Assembly (NCBI RefSeq): GCF_038452265.1
Contig: NZ_CP151843.1
Span: forward strand, 1,426,001 to 1,490,000
Length of the DNA stretch: 64,000 nt
Reading direction: 5' to 3'
From: Vibrio diazotrophicus
Lineage (GTDB): Bacteria; Pseudomonadota; Gammaproteobacteria; Enterobacterales; Vibrionaceae
This document shows positions 18,267-27,698 of this stretch, piece by piece; position 1 is the stretch's first letter, and each line of letters begins with the position of its first letter. The notes under the pieces were generated by a model, which did no database searches, was not told the DNA's origin, and was given only the letters and a program-made list of their open reading frames with translations. Position numbers and translations under genes: made by a program.

Positions 18267-19070
18267 ATGAAATCAACTCAACGTATGCCTGCATTGTTCT
18301 TATCACATGGTTCTCCAATGATGGCGCTAGAACATTCGCAAACCACAGAATTTTTTAAGCAGCTCAGCGATAAATTTCCAGAGCCTAAAGCGATAGTGAT
18401 ATTTTCAGCGCATTACGATCGCCGTGGTCCAGTGACAATTACCAGCGGACATACTTTAGGAACAATCCATGACTTCTATGGATTTCCTAAACCGCTTTAT
18501 GACATCGACTACTCAGCGAAAGGTGCGCCAGAACTGGCACAAAAAGCAGCGAAATTACTGCAAGATGCAGGTATAAGTGCTCAACTTGATTCGAACCAAG
18601 GGTTGGATCATGGTGCTTGGATACCGATGCTATACATGTATCCACAGAAAAATGTGCCAATCATTCAGGTGTCGATCAATAGCTATATGGATGCGGTTTC
18701 TCACTATGAAATTGGCCGTTGGTTGCGTCCACTTCGTGAAGAGGGTGTGCTGTTTGTCGGTTCAGGCGGTATCAGCCATAACTTGCGAGAAATTTTTGCA
18801 CCAGTTCAAGACCCACATAGAGTAGAGAAAGTGAATCAATTCACGGGATGGGTGAGTGACCAGCTTGCATCAGGCAATATTAGTGCCTTGTTGGATTACT
18901 TAAACCAAGCACCACACGCAAGGTTTAATCACCCGACACCGGATCATTATCTTCCTCTGCCTTGTATTCTGGGCACTAGCTATGACGATGAAGTTGGTCA
19001 GGTTCTTCACCGCGCTATCGATCTGGAAATTCTGGCTCTGGATGCTTACGGTTTTGGTATCGCTGCTTAA
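18267..19070 (+). CDS. ygiD: YgiD/DODA-type extradiol dioxygenase
   Basis: A 267-residue member of the class III extradiol ring-cleavage family. Metal-ligand motifs are visible in order: FLSHGSP (His14), IFSAHYD (His49), LDHGAWIPM and GGISHNLRE. Homologues such as YgiD cleave the ring of L-DOPA-like catechols in vitro; the physiological substrate is unclear. AGGAGAAGTAAA lies just before the ATG. The only visible partner is the divergent LysR gene at 17178, which probably regulates it. Confidence 0.9.
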   Translation: MKSTQRMPALFLSHGSPMMALEHSQTTEFFKQLSDKFPEPKAIVIFSAHYDRRGPVTITSGHTLGTIHDFYGFPKPLYDIDYSAKGAPELAQKAAKLLQDAGISAQLDSNQGLDHGAWIPMLYMYPQKNVPIIQVSINSYMDAVSHYEIGRWLRPLREEGVLFVGSGGISHNLREIFAPVQDPHRVEKVNQFTGWVSDQLASGNISALLDYLNQAPHARFNHPTPDHYLPLPCILGTSYDDEVGQVLHRAIDLEILALDAYGFGIAA

Positions 19071-19103
19071 AACACTTCCTTCATTAAACCATCACTTGAT
19101 TGT

Positions 19104-19137
19104 GAAGCCCGAGAGAGCGAACTCTTGGGCTTTTTTA
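19104..19137 (+). terminator. Rho-independent terminator after the dioxygenase gene
   Basis: AAGCCC and GGGCTT are extended by AGAG and CTCT pairing with one mismatch around a short loop, followed by TTTTTT. Confidence 0.85.
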
Positions 19138-19227
19138 TAGTTTTTCTCTATCGAACCAATAGGATTAATCGAGCATCTATTAGTTTTTGTATCTGTTAAA
19201 TTTTGTCCGTTGTTAGGTCGTTAGGGC

Positions 19228-20859
19228 ATGAATATGCGTTCTTTTTCAATTACAAACTTAGTTCGGGGAAATGCGTTTATAGCCGTTGCTGCTATTGTCG
19301 CGTTGTCCCTATATCTGTTACTTACTCTGACTCGCGTGCAGTCTCAATTTGGTAACGTCGTTGACCGGAATGTCAGTTTGATGACGACAGTTTCTGATCT
19401 TCGTTATTACACCGTGACATATCGTCGTTTCGCATTGGATTACGGTTTGACGTCTGATGAACAGCAGCATAGGAAGATTGTTCAAACCATCTCGCTCAAT
19501 GACAAGAAAGTTAATGATTCCTTTAAACGCATGAAAGCTCTCGCCGATACCAGCGATATTCAGGCCGCAGTGTACGATTTCGAGCGCCGCATTGATGAAT
19601 ACAGAGCAATGCAACAGAATTACATTCGCTTGATAGACCAAGGCCATGTAGATGAAGCAAGACGAGAAATGTTGGGTCCAATGCTTGCTCCGTTTAATGC
19701 CATTGTGGATCGCTTAACTCAGTTACAAAACGATTTGGAACAAGAAGCGAACTTGATTAAGCAGAACAAACAAGCAGACATCGAACATGCTCTTCAGTGG
19801 TCAGTGATAGCAGCCAGTGTTGTGGTTATCTTACTGATGGCATTTAGCTACTACACAGCGAAACGAGTTTTGAACCCACTCAGTCGTCTAAAAGCACACA
19901 TGTCTGTTGTGGGTCAAGGTCAGCTGCATGCGTCGTTGGCAAAGAACGATTTTCATAATGATGAGTTTGGCCAAGCTGCAACTGCATTTAACAGCATGCA
20001 ACAGAACCTGCTTAATCTCATCATTGCAGTGAAAGAAAGTGTTCACTCGCTGGATTTAGTGTCTGAAGAGTTAGCGGCGAAAGTGGCTCATACTCAGCAA
20101 AGTGTCGATGCTCAGAAAATCGAGATTGATCAGATCGTCGCTGCATCTCAAGAGCTTACTGAGAACACACAATTTATCGACCAAGTCACACAGCAAGCAT
20201 CAGAAAAGAGTGGAATGGCGAAACAACAGGCGCAAATTGGTGAAAAGAGCATCGTGAATTCCATCTCGCGCACTGAGAATATGTCGCTCTTGATTGGTCA
20301 AACCGGTGAAGTCATTGAAGGGCTTTATCGTGGCAGCTTTGATATCAGTGTGATTTCCGATGTGATTAGCAATATTACCAAGCAAACCAACCTACTTGCT
20401 TTGAACGCGGCGATTGAAGCGGCTCGAGCGGGTGAGAGTGGTCGAGGTTTTGCGGTGGTGGCTGATCAGGTTCGAGAACTCGCACAGCAAACGCAAAGTT
20501 CTATTGATGAAATTGGTGGCATTATTGGCAATTTGCAGTCTCAAGCCACCAGTGCACAACAATTAATGAGTCAATGCCAAGAACAAATCGGCGTGAGCTT
20601 ACAGCAAGTGACGGAGGCCGGTGAGTCTTACCATGCCATCGTCAGTGCTGCAGAGGAGATTGCTAATATGGACAGCCAGATCGAAAGGCTTTCACAAGAT
20701 CAGCAGTTGCTATCGGTGAATGTGAACAACAGTGTTCAAGCGATCAGCCAGTCTTCTTTGGATATTGAGAATATCGCAAGCGACACCACTAAGACTTACC
20801 ATGCGGTACAAGCTCAAACAGAACATTTAAAACAGTACATAGGAGCTTTTAGCGTCTAA
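19228..20859 (+). CDS. Methyl-accepting chemotaxis protein with a four-helix-bundle sensor
   Basis: A 543-residue chemoreceptor with TM1 (about 13-33), a roughly 150-residue helical periplasmic domain of the 4HB_MCP type, TM2 (about 188-208) and HAMP. A long coiled-coil signalling domain follows, with its highly conserved hairpin tip starting at Gln386 (QTNLLALNAAIEAARAGE). It should control CheA activity in response to a small ligand or redox cue. No CheB/CheR-binding pentapeptide is present at the C-terminus. It is monocistronic between two terminators. Confidence 0.95.
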   Translation: MNMRSFSITNLVRGNAFIAVAAIVALSLYLLLTLTRVQSQFGNVVDRNVSLMTTVSDLRYYTVTYRRFALDYGLTSDEQQHRKIVQTISLNDKKVNDSFKRMKALADTSDIQAAVYDFERRIDEYRAMQQNYIRLIDQGHVDEARREMLGPMLAPFNAIVDRLTQLQNDLEQEANLIKQNKQADIEHALQWSVIAASVVVILLMAFSYYTAKRVLNPLSRLKAHMSVVGQGQLHASLAKNDFHNDEFGQAATAFNSMQQNLLNLIIAVKESVHSLDLVSEELAAKVAHTQQSVDAQKIEIDQIVAASQELTENTQFIDQVTQQASEKSGMAKQQAQIGEKSIVNSISRTENMSLLIGQTGEVIEGLYRGSFDISVISDVISNITKQTNLLALNAAIEAARAGESGRGFAVVADQVRELAQQTQSSIDEIGGIIGNLQSQATSAQQLMSQCQEQIGVSLQQVTEAGESYHAIVSAAEEIANMDSQIERLSQDQQLLSVNVNNSVQAISQSSLDIENIASDTTKTYHAVQAQTEHLKQYIGAFSV

Positions 20860-20887
20860 ATCAGTTTCGTTCCAAACCTGCACTTTT

Positions 20888-20940
20888 CCCGAATAAGAGT
20901 AAACTTGCCTAATCATTCCGCTTTTATTCGGGCTTTTTTT
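20888..20940 (+). terminator. Terminator of the chemoreceptor gene, overlapping the convergent gene end
   Basis: CCCGAATAA (20888-20896) and TTATTCGGG (20924-20932) pair perfectly across a 27-base loop, followed after one C by a run of seven T. The 3' half lies inside the last codons of the reverse-strand hydrolase gene. Confidence 0.7.
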
Positions 20941-21551
20941 TGTGCGAACTTATTGTGACGAATAAAGTGATCAATTTGTTCTGCAACTTTCGAGCTATAA
21001 ATCATACTGGTATGAGTATTCCGCATCAGATGGTGCGCCGTCATTCCTGCAATTTTGGTTTCATCTACCGTAACTGTGCCATCCGAATGTGTGTCTTTTC
21101 CCATCAAAATAGAGCGTACTCCCAGCGGAACAGTACCCGCTAAGCTGCCCAGTTTTTGTGGAAACTCCCACTTGTCTTCGTGCTTTTGCAGGCCGAATTT
21201 CGCGGAATTCCCCAGCAACACCCCTAAGCCCATTTGTTGAATTTTGCCAACAATCGAAGCGCCGTTAATCGGAGAACCCAACGCAACAACATGCGAAATG
21301 GTATCTACATCCGGTTTACGTGAAGCGAGATAGCGTTTAATCACCACGCCACCCAAACTGTGTCCAACCAGAACATTCACTTGTTTGTGATCGAGCGCTT
21401 TATCAATCGCTGGAAACACCTTGCGTTCATCAATAGCAACCGAGTTGTAACTCACCACTTCGGTATCGTAGCCCAGTTTTTCAAGACGTTGGCTGAGCGG
21501 CAACATCGCAATTCCGTGCATGTACAGCCCGTGAAGAATGATCACTTTCAT
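20913..21551 (-). CDS. Small lipase-like alpha/beta hydrolase
   Basis: A 212-residue alpha/beta hydrolase. It begins MKVIILHGLYMHG, has the nucleophile elbow GHSLGG with its catalytic Ser, then ALGSPINGAS, and a likely catalytic His in MRNTHTSMIYS. This matches compact intracellular lipase/esterase-like proteins (DUF676/PGAP1-like). There is no signal peptide. The Lys/Arg-rich tail (KKARIKAE) is encoded by DNA that also forms the chemoreceptor terminator. The substrate is unknown. Confidence 0.83.
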   Translation of the reverse strand: MKVIILHGLYMHGIAMLPLSQRLEKLGYDTEVVSYNSVAIDERKVFPAIDKALDHKQVNVLVGHSLGGVVIKRYLASRKPDVDTISHVVALGSPINGASIVGKIQQMGLGVLLGNSAKFGLQKHEDKWEFPQKLGSLAGTVPLGVRSILMGKDTHSDGTVTVDETKIAGMTAHHLMRNTHTSMIYSSKVAEQIDHFIRHNKFAQKKARIKAE

Positions 21552-21712
21552 ACGGTATCTCTGGGTTCTTTAGGTGAACAGGTAATAATGCAATGGAGTT
21601 AATATAACGATGCTTGAACTCCTGTCAAAGCCTTGAGTTGCCTTATCGGGAAATACACCTGATATATTGCTGCTAAATATAATTAATGAAGATTAGTGAT
21701 TAATATAATAAT

Positions 21713-21731
21713 TGTAATGAGAATTAAACTC
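21713..21731 (+). promoter_or_regulatory. Candidate Fur box upstream of the TonB receptor
   Basis: TGTAATGAGAATTAAACTC matches the 19-base Fur consensus at 12 positions. It is about 50 bases before the receptor start in an AT-rich stretch. Iron regulation is expected for such a receptor, but the match is modest. Confidence 0.45.
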
Positions 21732-21781
21732 AGTTAGATTCGCAAGCTTTCCATAATAAAAACAACTTTGAACACAACTCT

Positions 21782-23881
21782 ATGAAGGCTCAATTTAACT
21801 ATTCTTCTCTTTTTTTAGCGATTCTGGCAGGTGTTTCTTCACCAGCATTTTCCGCCAGTGAAAGTTCACAAAATATCGTTTCCGAGGATGCTGAAACGGT
21901 CACCGTTTATGGTCGAGCTCTTTCTTTATACCGTTCTCAAGAAACGAGTTTAGCCACCAAAACACCGACAGCGATTGACGACACACCTCAGTCGATCCAA
22001 GTACTTCCCCAGCAATTAATCGAGGACCAAGGCGCGCGCCAAATTACTGATCTGTACCGCTCAATCAGCGGTGTAAGCCAATACTCATATTCAGGAGTAA
22101 CGTTCAGAGGCTTTCGTCAGGATCAAATTCTTTATGATGGTGTACGAGGTGACCCGTTCAACGGATTCTCGATCCCGCAGCTTTTCAATATTGAGCAAGT
22201 GGAAGTGTTGAAAGGCCCTTCGTCAGCAGTGATGGGAAGTGGAGAGCCTGGTGGCGTGATTAACTATGTCACCAAAAAGCCAACCTATGAGCCTCATCGA
22301 CGTATTTCAATGACAGCGGGAAACCAAGACTTTTTCAGTGGCAGTGTCGAGCTTTCAGGTCCTGCGAATGAAGATGAGACTCAACGGTACCGTGTCGCAG
22401 TTTATCAGGATCACGAGAATCCATCTCGCAACAACACCGATGTTCGCAATCGAATCATCGACCTTGGTTATGCGTGGGATTTAGGTGATACCACAACTGT
22501 GACTACTCAGTTTACTGACATCATTCAGCATTATGGTGGTGCTCGTTTACGCGGTATTCCAACCGATGATGAAGGCAATTTTCTTGCAGATATTAACTGG
22601 AACGCTAACGAGGCTTCTGACTACCAAGATCTCGAAGCTCAGGTTTACCAGATTAAAGTGGAACATGACTTTAATGCGTGGTTAAGAGGCGACGTTACTG
22701 CACGTTATTACGAGAACAAAGAGACGCAGAAATACCATGAACCAATGGGTTTGAAAGATACCAATGGTGATGGTGTTTATGACTGGAGTAAGCGCCAGTA
22801 CCGTGACCAAGTTCGTGAGAATAAAGCCGGCTCACTCTCTGCAAACTTAGTCGCTGAGTTAGGGGAGCACACGCTACTGTTTGGTAGCGATTACTACCGA
22901 CTCAATGAAGACTATGTCTATAACGTAGACAAAAGTGTGGCAGGTCTAAGCCTAGTTGATCCGGAATACGGTGCAGATTCTTCCGCTTACACCTTAACGT
23001 TATCTAAACAGACGAACTCTAGTTCCGAGCGCTACGGTGTATATATTCAGGATCAATGGAATATTACCGAGCGTTGGAATGTACTTTCTGGAGTTCGTGT
23101 CGACGGGTTCAAAGACAAAGTTAATGACCTTGTAAAAAACACTATCAGCGAATATCAGGGTTCTGGGCTGTCATATCGTCTTGGCTCGACTTATCAAATC
23201 AATTCGAACTTGCACCCTTATGCTGTGGTTGCGACAGGTTTTGTTCCGCAGGATGCCTCTGATCAAGCTGAGTCAAATGGCGGTCCGTTCGATCCTGAAG
23301 AGAGCGTGATGTACGAAACCGGTGTACGCAGTTACTGGTTTGATAATGCTCTCAACGTGAATCTGGCTCTTTATCACATGGTGAAAGAGAATATTTTGCA
23401 AACTGATCCCGATGACGACACTCGCTTGGTTTCCTACGGCAAAGTGCGCAGTCAGGGTGTTGAAGTGGATATGCTGGCGGATATAACCGAGAACTGGACG
23501 GCAAATCTGAGCTATGCCTACAACGATACACGAGTGAAACAAGCTTACGATGGCATTACCAACAGTGTTGGCACTCGCTTTGCGAATGCTCCGCATCACC
23601 AGTTGGGGTTATGGACTCGCTATGATATCGCTGCACTGAATTCATCTGTGGGGTTTGGCGCTGATCATGTGAGCGAGCAGTACAACCAGAGCGGTCAGAT
23701 TGTAAAAGCCTACACAGTGTTTGATGCGTCATGGCAAACACGCTGGCAGCAGTGGCAGTTCCAGCTCAATGTGAAAAATCTGTTCGATAAAGAGTACGCG
23801 GTGAGTGGCTTTATCGATCGAACCGGACATTTCCCAGGTGAGCAGCGCCGTATTTATCTGACGGCTAATTACGAGTTTTAA
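21782..23881 (+). CDS. TonB-dependent siderophore receptor
   Basis: A 699-residue outer-membrane receptor. A signal peptide ends near SPAFSA, a TonB box (ETVTVYG, about 38-44) follows, then the plug domain (TPQSIQVLPQQLI, EVLKGPSSAVMGSGEPGG) and a beta-barrel ending in the terminal Phe (LTANYEF). It belongs to the siderophore-receptor subfamily (FhuE/FcuA/PvuA-like). Unlike E. coli FecA it has no N-terminal signalling extension, so a FecIR-type cascade is not expected. It heads a unit with FecBCDE-like importer genes. The likely ligand is a ferric citrate-type or carboxylate siderophore such as vibrioferrin, an inference from the importer. Confidence 0.9.
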   Translation: MKAQFNYSSLFLAILAGVSSPAFSASESSQNIVSEDAETVTVYGRALSLYRSQETSLATKTPTAIDDTPQSIQVLPQQLIEDQGARQITDLYRSISGVSQYSYSGVTFRGFRQDQILYDGVRGDPFNGFSIPQLFNIEQVEVLKGPSSAVMGSGEPGGVINYVTKKPTYEPHRRISMTAGNQDFFSGSVELSGPANEDETQRYRVAVYQDHENPSRNNTDVRNRIIDLGYAWDLGDTTTVTTQFTDIIQHYGGARLRGIPTDDEGNFLADINWNANEASDYQDLEAQVYQIKVEHDFNAWLRGDVTARYYENKETQKYHEPMGLKDTNGDGVYDWSKRQYRDQVRENKAGSLSANLVAELGEHTLLFGSDYYRLNEDYVYNVDKSVAGLSLVDPEYGADSSAYTLTLSKQTNSSSERYGVYIQDQWNITERWNVLSGVRVDGFKDKVNDLVKNTISEYQGSGLSYRLGSTYQINSNLHPYAVVATGFVPQDASDQAESNGGPFDPEESVMYETGVRSYWFDNALNVNLALYHMVKENILQTDPDDDTRLVSYGKVRSQGVEVDMLADITENWTANLSYAYNDTRVKQAYDGITNSVGTRFANAPHHQLGLWTRYDIAALNSSVGFGADHVSEQYNQSGQIVKAYTVFDASWQTRWQQWQFQLNVKNLFDKEYAVSGFIDRTGHFPGEQRRIYLTANYEF

Positions 23882-23937
23882 TCTTTGAGAGTCTTGCAGT
23901 GCGAGGCTCTTTGTTGTTTTCTGAAAAGGTATTAGTG

Positions 23938-24837
23938 ATGAAATGGTCTTCTTGGCTTAAACATAGTGCTGTAGTGGTTAGTTATTGTTTGAGCTTCTTT
24001 GCTTCTGCTGTCACCGTTACGGACAGCCACGGTGAATTCTCAATTCAGTCAACGCCACAAAGAATTGTGGCACTTGAGTTCTCATTTGTTGATGCGCTGG
24101 TGGCTGTTGATGTAAGCCCAGTGGGTATTGCTGATGATAACGATCCAAGCCGATTGCTCCCTGCAGTCAGCGAGAAGCTGGGTGAATGGAAATCGGTAGG
24201 TACACGATCTCAACCAAGTTTAGAAGTGATTGCATCCCTCAAACCTGATCTGATCATTGCTGACGTAGACCGACACTCAGCGGTGTATAACGACCTAATG
24301 AAAATTGCGCCGACACTTCTGCTTCCTTCGCGCCGCGAGACCTATCAAGACAACCTAAAATCCGCGGCGATTATCGGTAAAGTGATAGGTAAAGAAGCTG
24401 AGATGACACAACGTTTGCAGCAGCATACACAATTGATGCAGGGCTATGCAAAGCAGTTACACGGACTTGAGCATCAAACGGTACAGTTTGGTGTTGCACG
24501 CGAGAATGATTTCTTTGCACACTCATCGGAGTCTTACGCTGGTGGTGTGATTCAAGCGCTAGGGTTGAGTTCTCCAAAAGGGTTAAAGAATGAAAATGCT
24601 TCTCGCCAAATCAGCCTTGAACAGTTGCTGGCACTTAACCCAAATTATCTGATTGTTGGTGATTACACTCAAAACAGCATCGTAAAACAGTGGCAGAAGC
24701 AGCCTTTGTGGAATGTGCTTAATGCTGTAAAAGCCAAACAAGTCTTCCATGTTGATGGAAATATGTGGGCGCGTTGCCGAGGCATTCTCGCTGCGGAATA
24801 CATGGCAGCAGACTTGTTAAAGCTGGTTAAGTCTTAA
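23938..24837 (+). CDS. FecB-like periplasmic iron-siderophore binding protein
   Basis: A 299-residue secreted binding protein with a signal peptide ending near FFASA and the TroA/FecB-type bilobal fold. Segments such as RIVALEFSFVDALVAV, PVGIADDND and WKSVGTRSQPSLE closely resemble remembered E. coli FecB sequence. ATG 23938 is preferred over an upstream in-frame GTG because it leaves a standard signal peptide. It binds the ferric complex delivered by the upstream receptor and passes it to the permeases. Its TAA overlaps the next start by one base. Confidence 0.9.
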   Translation: MKWSSWLKHSAVVVSYCLSFFASAVTVTDSHGEFSIQSTPQRIVALEFSFVDALVAVDVSPVGIADDNDPSRLLPAVSEKLGEWKSVGTRSQPSLEVIASLKPDLIIADVDRHSAVYNDLMKIAPTLLLPSRRETYQDNLKSAAIIGKVIGKEAEMTQRLQQHTQLMQGYAKQLHGLEHQTVQFGVARENDFFAHSSESYAGGVIQALGLSSPKGLKNENASRQISLEQLLALNPNYLIVGDYTQNSIVKQWQKQPLWNVLNAVKAKQVFHVDGNMWARCRGILAAEYMAADLLKLVKS

Positions 24838-25829
24838 TGTATTTGGATATCAAAACGGTGAACGTGGTTACAGCTCTTATTGTTAGCCTGTTACTGGTCA
24901 CTTGGTTCGGTCTGTTTAGTTACTCTGCTGTGCCTGTGTCAGCATTGGATGCGATTGTTGGTATTTGGTCTCCAAGTTCTGATGTGATTGCTCATGTCAT
25001 CGTGCAGGACATTCGGCTCCCTCGTGTACTTGAAGCTGCTCTAGTTGGAGCGAGTCTTTCCTGTGCTGGTGCGTTAATGCAAGGTTTAACCCGTAATCCG
25101 TTAGCATCGCCAAGCGTATTTGGTGTCAATGCTGGTGCCGCGTTAGGAATCGCATTGGCGACGACGATCTTCTCTTCTAACATTATTTCAAGCCCGATCG
25201 CCGCGATGATTGGCGGCTTTGTCGCTTGGGTTCTTGTTATGGTTTTGGGAGGCGCTTGGAAAATGGGTGCGGAGCGAGGGAAACTTGTTCTCGCTGGTAT
25301 CGCGATCTCTGCGTTATGTGGTGCTTTAACCAAAGCCAGTGTGATTCTAGTTGAGGAACAAGCAGCGAGTGTGATGGTGTGGCTTGCAGGATCATTCGCA
25401 CATGTTAGTTGGGATACTTGGGCATGGAGCTGGCCTAGCTTATTCTCCGCACTGATATTGAGTTTGCTGCTAGCCCCGAAAGTGAATTTGCTGGCAATGG
25501 GTGATGAACGGGTAAAAAGCCTTGGCGTAAACCTGAACTTGCTCAGAGCTGCTATTGCGTTGGCGGTTTTGGTACTAGTGGGCGTAAGCGTGAGCAGTGT
25601 TGGAGCCATAGCTTTTGTTGGTCTTATTGTGCCGCATATTGGCCGTCTGTTAGTGGGATATGATTACCGTATATTGCTACCTGTATCCATGTTACTTGGT
25701 GCTGTGTTAACCATTGGCGCAGACATTCTTAGCCGCGCTGTGGTATTTCCAACCGAAACTCCAGCTGGAGCCGTATTAGCAATCATCGGTGCGCCGTGTT
25801 TCTTGTATTTAGTTAGGCAAAAACGATGA
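24837..25829 (+). CDS. FecC-like iron-siderophore ABC permease
   Basis: A 330-residue FecCD-family permease with about ten membrane helices. It shows LPRVLEAALVGASLSCAGALMQG near the N-terminus and the ATPase-contact region GAIAFVGLIVPHIGR. It pairs with the next permease as a heterodimer. It overlaps the binding-protein stop by 1 base and the next gene by 4 bases, so the operon is tightly coupled. Confidence 0.92.
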   Translation: MYLDIKTVNVVTALIVSLLLVTWFGLFSYSAVPVSALDAIVGIWSPSSDVIAHVIVQDIRLPRVLEAALVGASLSCAGALMQGLTRNPLASPSVFGVNAGAALGIALATTIFSSNIISSPIAAMIGGFVAWVLVMVLGGAWKMGAERGKLVLAGIAISALCGALTKASVILVEEQAASVMVWLAGSFAHVSWDTWAWSWPSLFSALILSLLLAPKVNLLAMGDERVKSLGVNLNLLRAAIALAVLVLVGVSVSSVGAIAFVGLIVPHIGRLLVGYDYRILLPVSMLLGAVLTIGADILSRAVVFPTETPAGAVLAIIGAPCFLYLVRQKR

Positions 25830-26788
25830 CTTCAGTTTTACGTACACAAATCATTCTGCTCGTGTTTGTTGTCATCGCTATTGTGTCGAACTTAAGTTTT
25901 GGGGCGGTAAATTTAACTTCCCAACAGGTATGGCAAGGTTTTTTTTCTGGCAGTGAACACTACTTCACCATTCATGAGTATCGTTTTCCGCGAGTTTTAA
26001 TTGCTGTATTGGTTGGCGCTATGTTGGCAAGTTCAGGGGTGCTCATTCAAGGGGTGATTCGTAACCCACTTGCTTCACCGGACATCTTGGGGGTAAGCCA
26101 TGGGGCAGGTTTGGGCGCAGTGGTAGTTATGACACTGTTTCCAGCTATTTCTGTTTACTGGCTTCCTTTAGCTGCGCTAATTGGCGGAATAACTTCGGCA
26201 CTCTTACTTGCGTTAGTGTGCGGCGGAAATGCGGCTCCGGTTCGTTTAGCCATTACTGGCGTAGCACTGGCGGCTTTATACAGCAGTGGTATCGATTTCC
26301 TTATCCTCACTCAGCCATTAGAAATCAACAATGCGCTGCTCTGGCTGACAGGCAGTTTATGGGGAAGAAGTTGGACTCAGTTAGCCATGCTATTACCGTG
26401 GTTAGTTTTGATACCTGCGGTTTTTTGGCTTAGTCAGGCGTTAAACTTGCTTACATTGGGCGATGAAAGGGCCTGTAACTTGGGTATCTCGGTGCCTTGG
26501 GTGAGGGGGCTCGCTTTGTTTGTGGCTGTCATTTGGACTTCAGCTTCAGTCGCTGTTTGTGGGCCAATTAGTTTCCTCGGTTTAGTGGCTCCTCATTTAG
26601 CACGTCAGTTAGTGGGTGGGCGTCATCAGGCTTTATTACCCACATCAATGCTGGTTGGGGCTTTTCTACTGCTGGTTGCTGACTTGGTTGCTCGTGTCAT
26701 TGACCCGCCAATTGAACTTCCAGCGGGTATTATGACTGCGATTATTGGCGCACCCTATTTCTTGTATCTATTGTTCAAAATGAGATAG
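25826..26788 (+). CDS. FecD-like iron-siderophore ABC permease
   Basis: The second FecCD-family permease, 320 residues. It shows FPRVLIAVLVGAMLASSGVLIQG, LASPDILGVSHGAG and the coupling motif GPISFLGLVAPHLAR. It begins inside the stop region of the preceding permease (ATGA) and is followed 3 bases later by the ATPase gene. With its partner it forms the inner-membrane channel for the ferric siderophore. Confidence 0.92.
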   Translation: MTSVLRTQIILLVFVVIAIVSNLSFGAVNLTSQQVWQGFFSGSEHYFTIHEYRFPRVLIAVLVGAMLASSGVLIQGVIRNPLASPDILGVSHGAGLGAVVVMTLFPAISVYWLPLAALIGGITSALLLALVCGGNAAPVRLAITGVALAALYSSGIDFLILTQPLEINNALLWLTGSLWGRSWTQLAMLLPWLVLIPAVFWLSQALNLLTLGDERACNLGISVPWVRGLALFVAVIWTSASVAVCGPISFLGLVAPHLARQLVGGRHQALLPTSMLVGAFLLLVADLVARVIDPPIELPAGIMTAIIGAPYFLYLLFKMR

Positions 26789-26791
26789 CTC

Positions 26792-27559
26792 ATGGGTTTA
26801 ACTACTGAAAATTTAATTGTCGGTTATGGCGGCACACCCATTGTTAAAGGTGTCAATGTCACCGTACCTGAAGGAAAAATTACCGCTCTTTTAGGGCCAA
26901 ATGGTTGCGGAAAATCGACCTTATTGAAGGCGATATCTCGAATTTTGAAAGTACAAAGCGGCGCAGTTTTGTGGCAGGGAGAAAGGATTGAGCAGATATC
27001 TTCTCGTCAACTAGCACAACAATTGGCTCTGTTACCTCAATCTCAAGAACCACCCGAAGGTGTCACTGTCCGAGACGCGGTTTCTTATGGTCGCAGCCCT
27101 TATACTGGTTTCTGGGGGCAGCTATCTGCTCATGATAAAGCGATTGTTGAACAATCAATGAAAGCCACTGGCGTTGAGAGTTTTGCAGAACGAGCGGTTA
27201 CCGATCTTTCCGGAGGCCAAAGACAACGTGTTTGGTTGGCTATGACGTTAGCACAAGACACAGACTACATATTGCTTGATGAGCCAACCACTTATCTCGA
27301 TATGAACCATCAAGTGGAGTTGATGAAGCTGCTGCGTAAGTTGAATCAGCAAGGAAAAACTATCGTGACGGTGTTGCATGATATCAATCAGGCTTGTCGC
27401 TATTGCGACCATTTAATTGTGATGCAGGAAGGGCAGGTGATCAGCGAAGGGGCTCCGGATGTTGTACTTACGTCTGAGTTGCTTGCAAAAGTATTCGAAC
27501 TGGATGCGCAAATTCATCCATGTCCGATTACTCAAACTCCTATGTGTATCGTCCGTTAA
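26792..27559 (+). CDS. FecE-like iron-siderophore ABC transporter ATPase
   Basis: A 255-residue ABC ATPase. Walker A is GPNGCGKSTL, the Q-loop region is LLPQSQEPP, the signature is LSGGQRQR, Walker B is DYILLDEPTTYLD and the switch His is in TVLHDINQA. It is the energising subunit of the FecCD-like permease pair. It ends the receptor-to-ATPase unit; no siderophore biosynthesis gene is in the window, so this may be a xenosiderophore uptake system. Confidence 0.94.
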   Translation: MGLTTENLIVGYGGTPIVKGVNVTVPEGKITALLGPNGCGKSTLLKAISRILKVQSGAVLWQGERIEQISSRQLAQQLALLPQSQEPPEGVTVRDAVSYGRSPYTGFWGQLSAHDKAIVEQSMKATGVESFAERAVTDLSGGQRQRVWLAMTLAQDTDYILLDEPTTYLDMNHQVELMKLLRKLNQQGKTIVTVLHDINQACRYCDHLIVMQEGQVISEGAPDVVLTSELLAKVFELDAQIHPCPITQTPMCIVR

Positions 27560-27582
27560 CTCTTTGTTTTAGCATCTCATTA

Positions 27583-27608
27583 TTCGCTTTCCCTGCAAGG
27601 AAAGCGAA
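27583..27608 (+). terminator. Hairpin after the fec-like operon
   Basis: TTCGCTTTCC and GGAAAGCGAA form a perfect 10-bp stem with a 6-base loop just after the ATPase gene. No immediate T-run follows, so it may be a stabilising 3' hairpin rather than a full terminator. Confidence 0.45.
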
Positions 27609-27698
27609 GCTTCTCAGCCTCTTCGTTTTCACTTCCTTCTTTGGTTATCCTCCCCTTGTTATTTGCCAAAGTATGATGATTTTTTCATCAGTTACGTG

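Noticed and set aside
24992..25609. Open frame of 205 codons antisense to the FecC-like permease
   Set aside because: A shadow of the hydrophobic permease coding sequence; the Thr/Ala/Pro-rich translation shows no domain.
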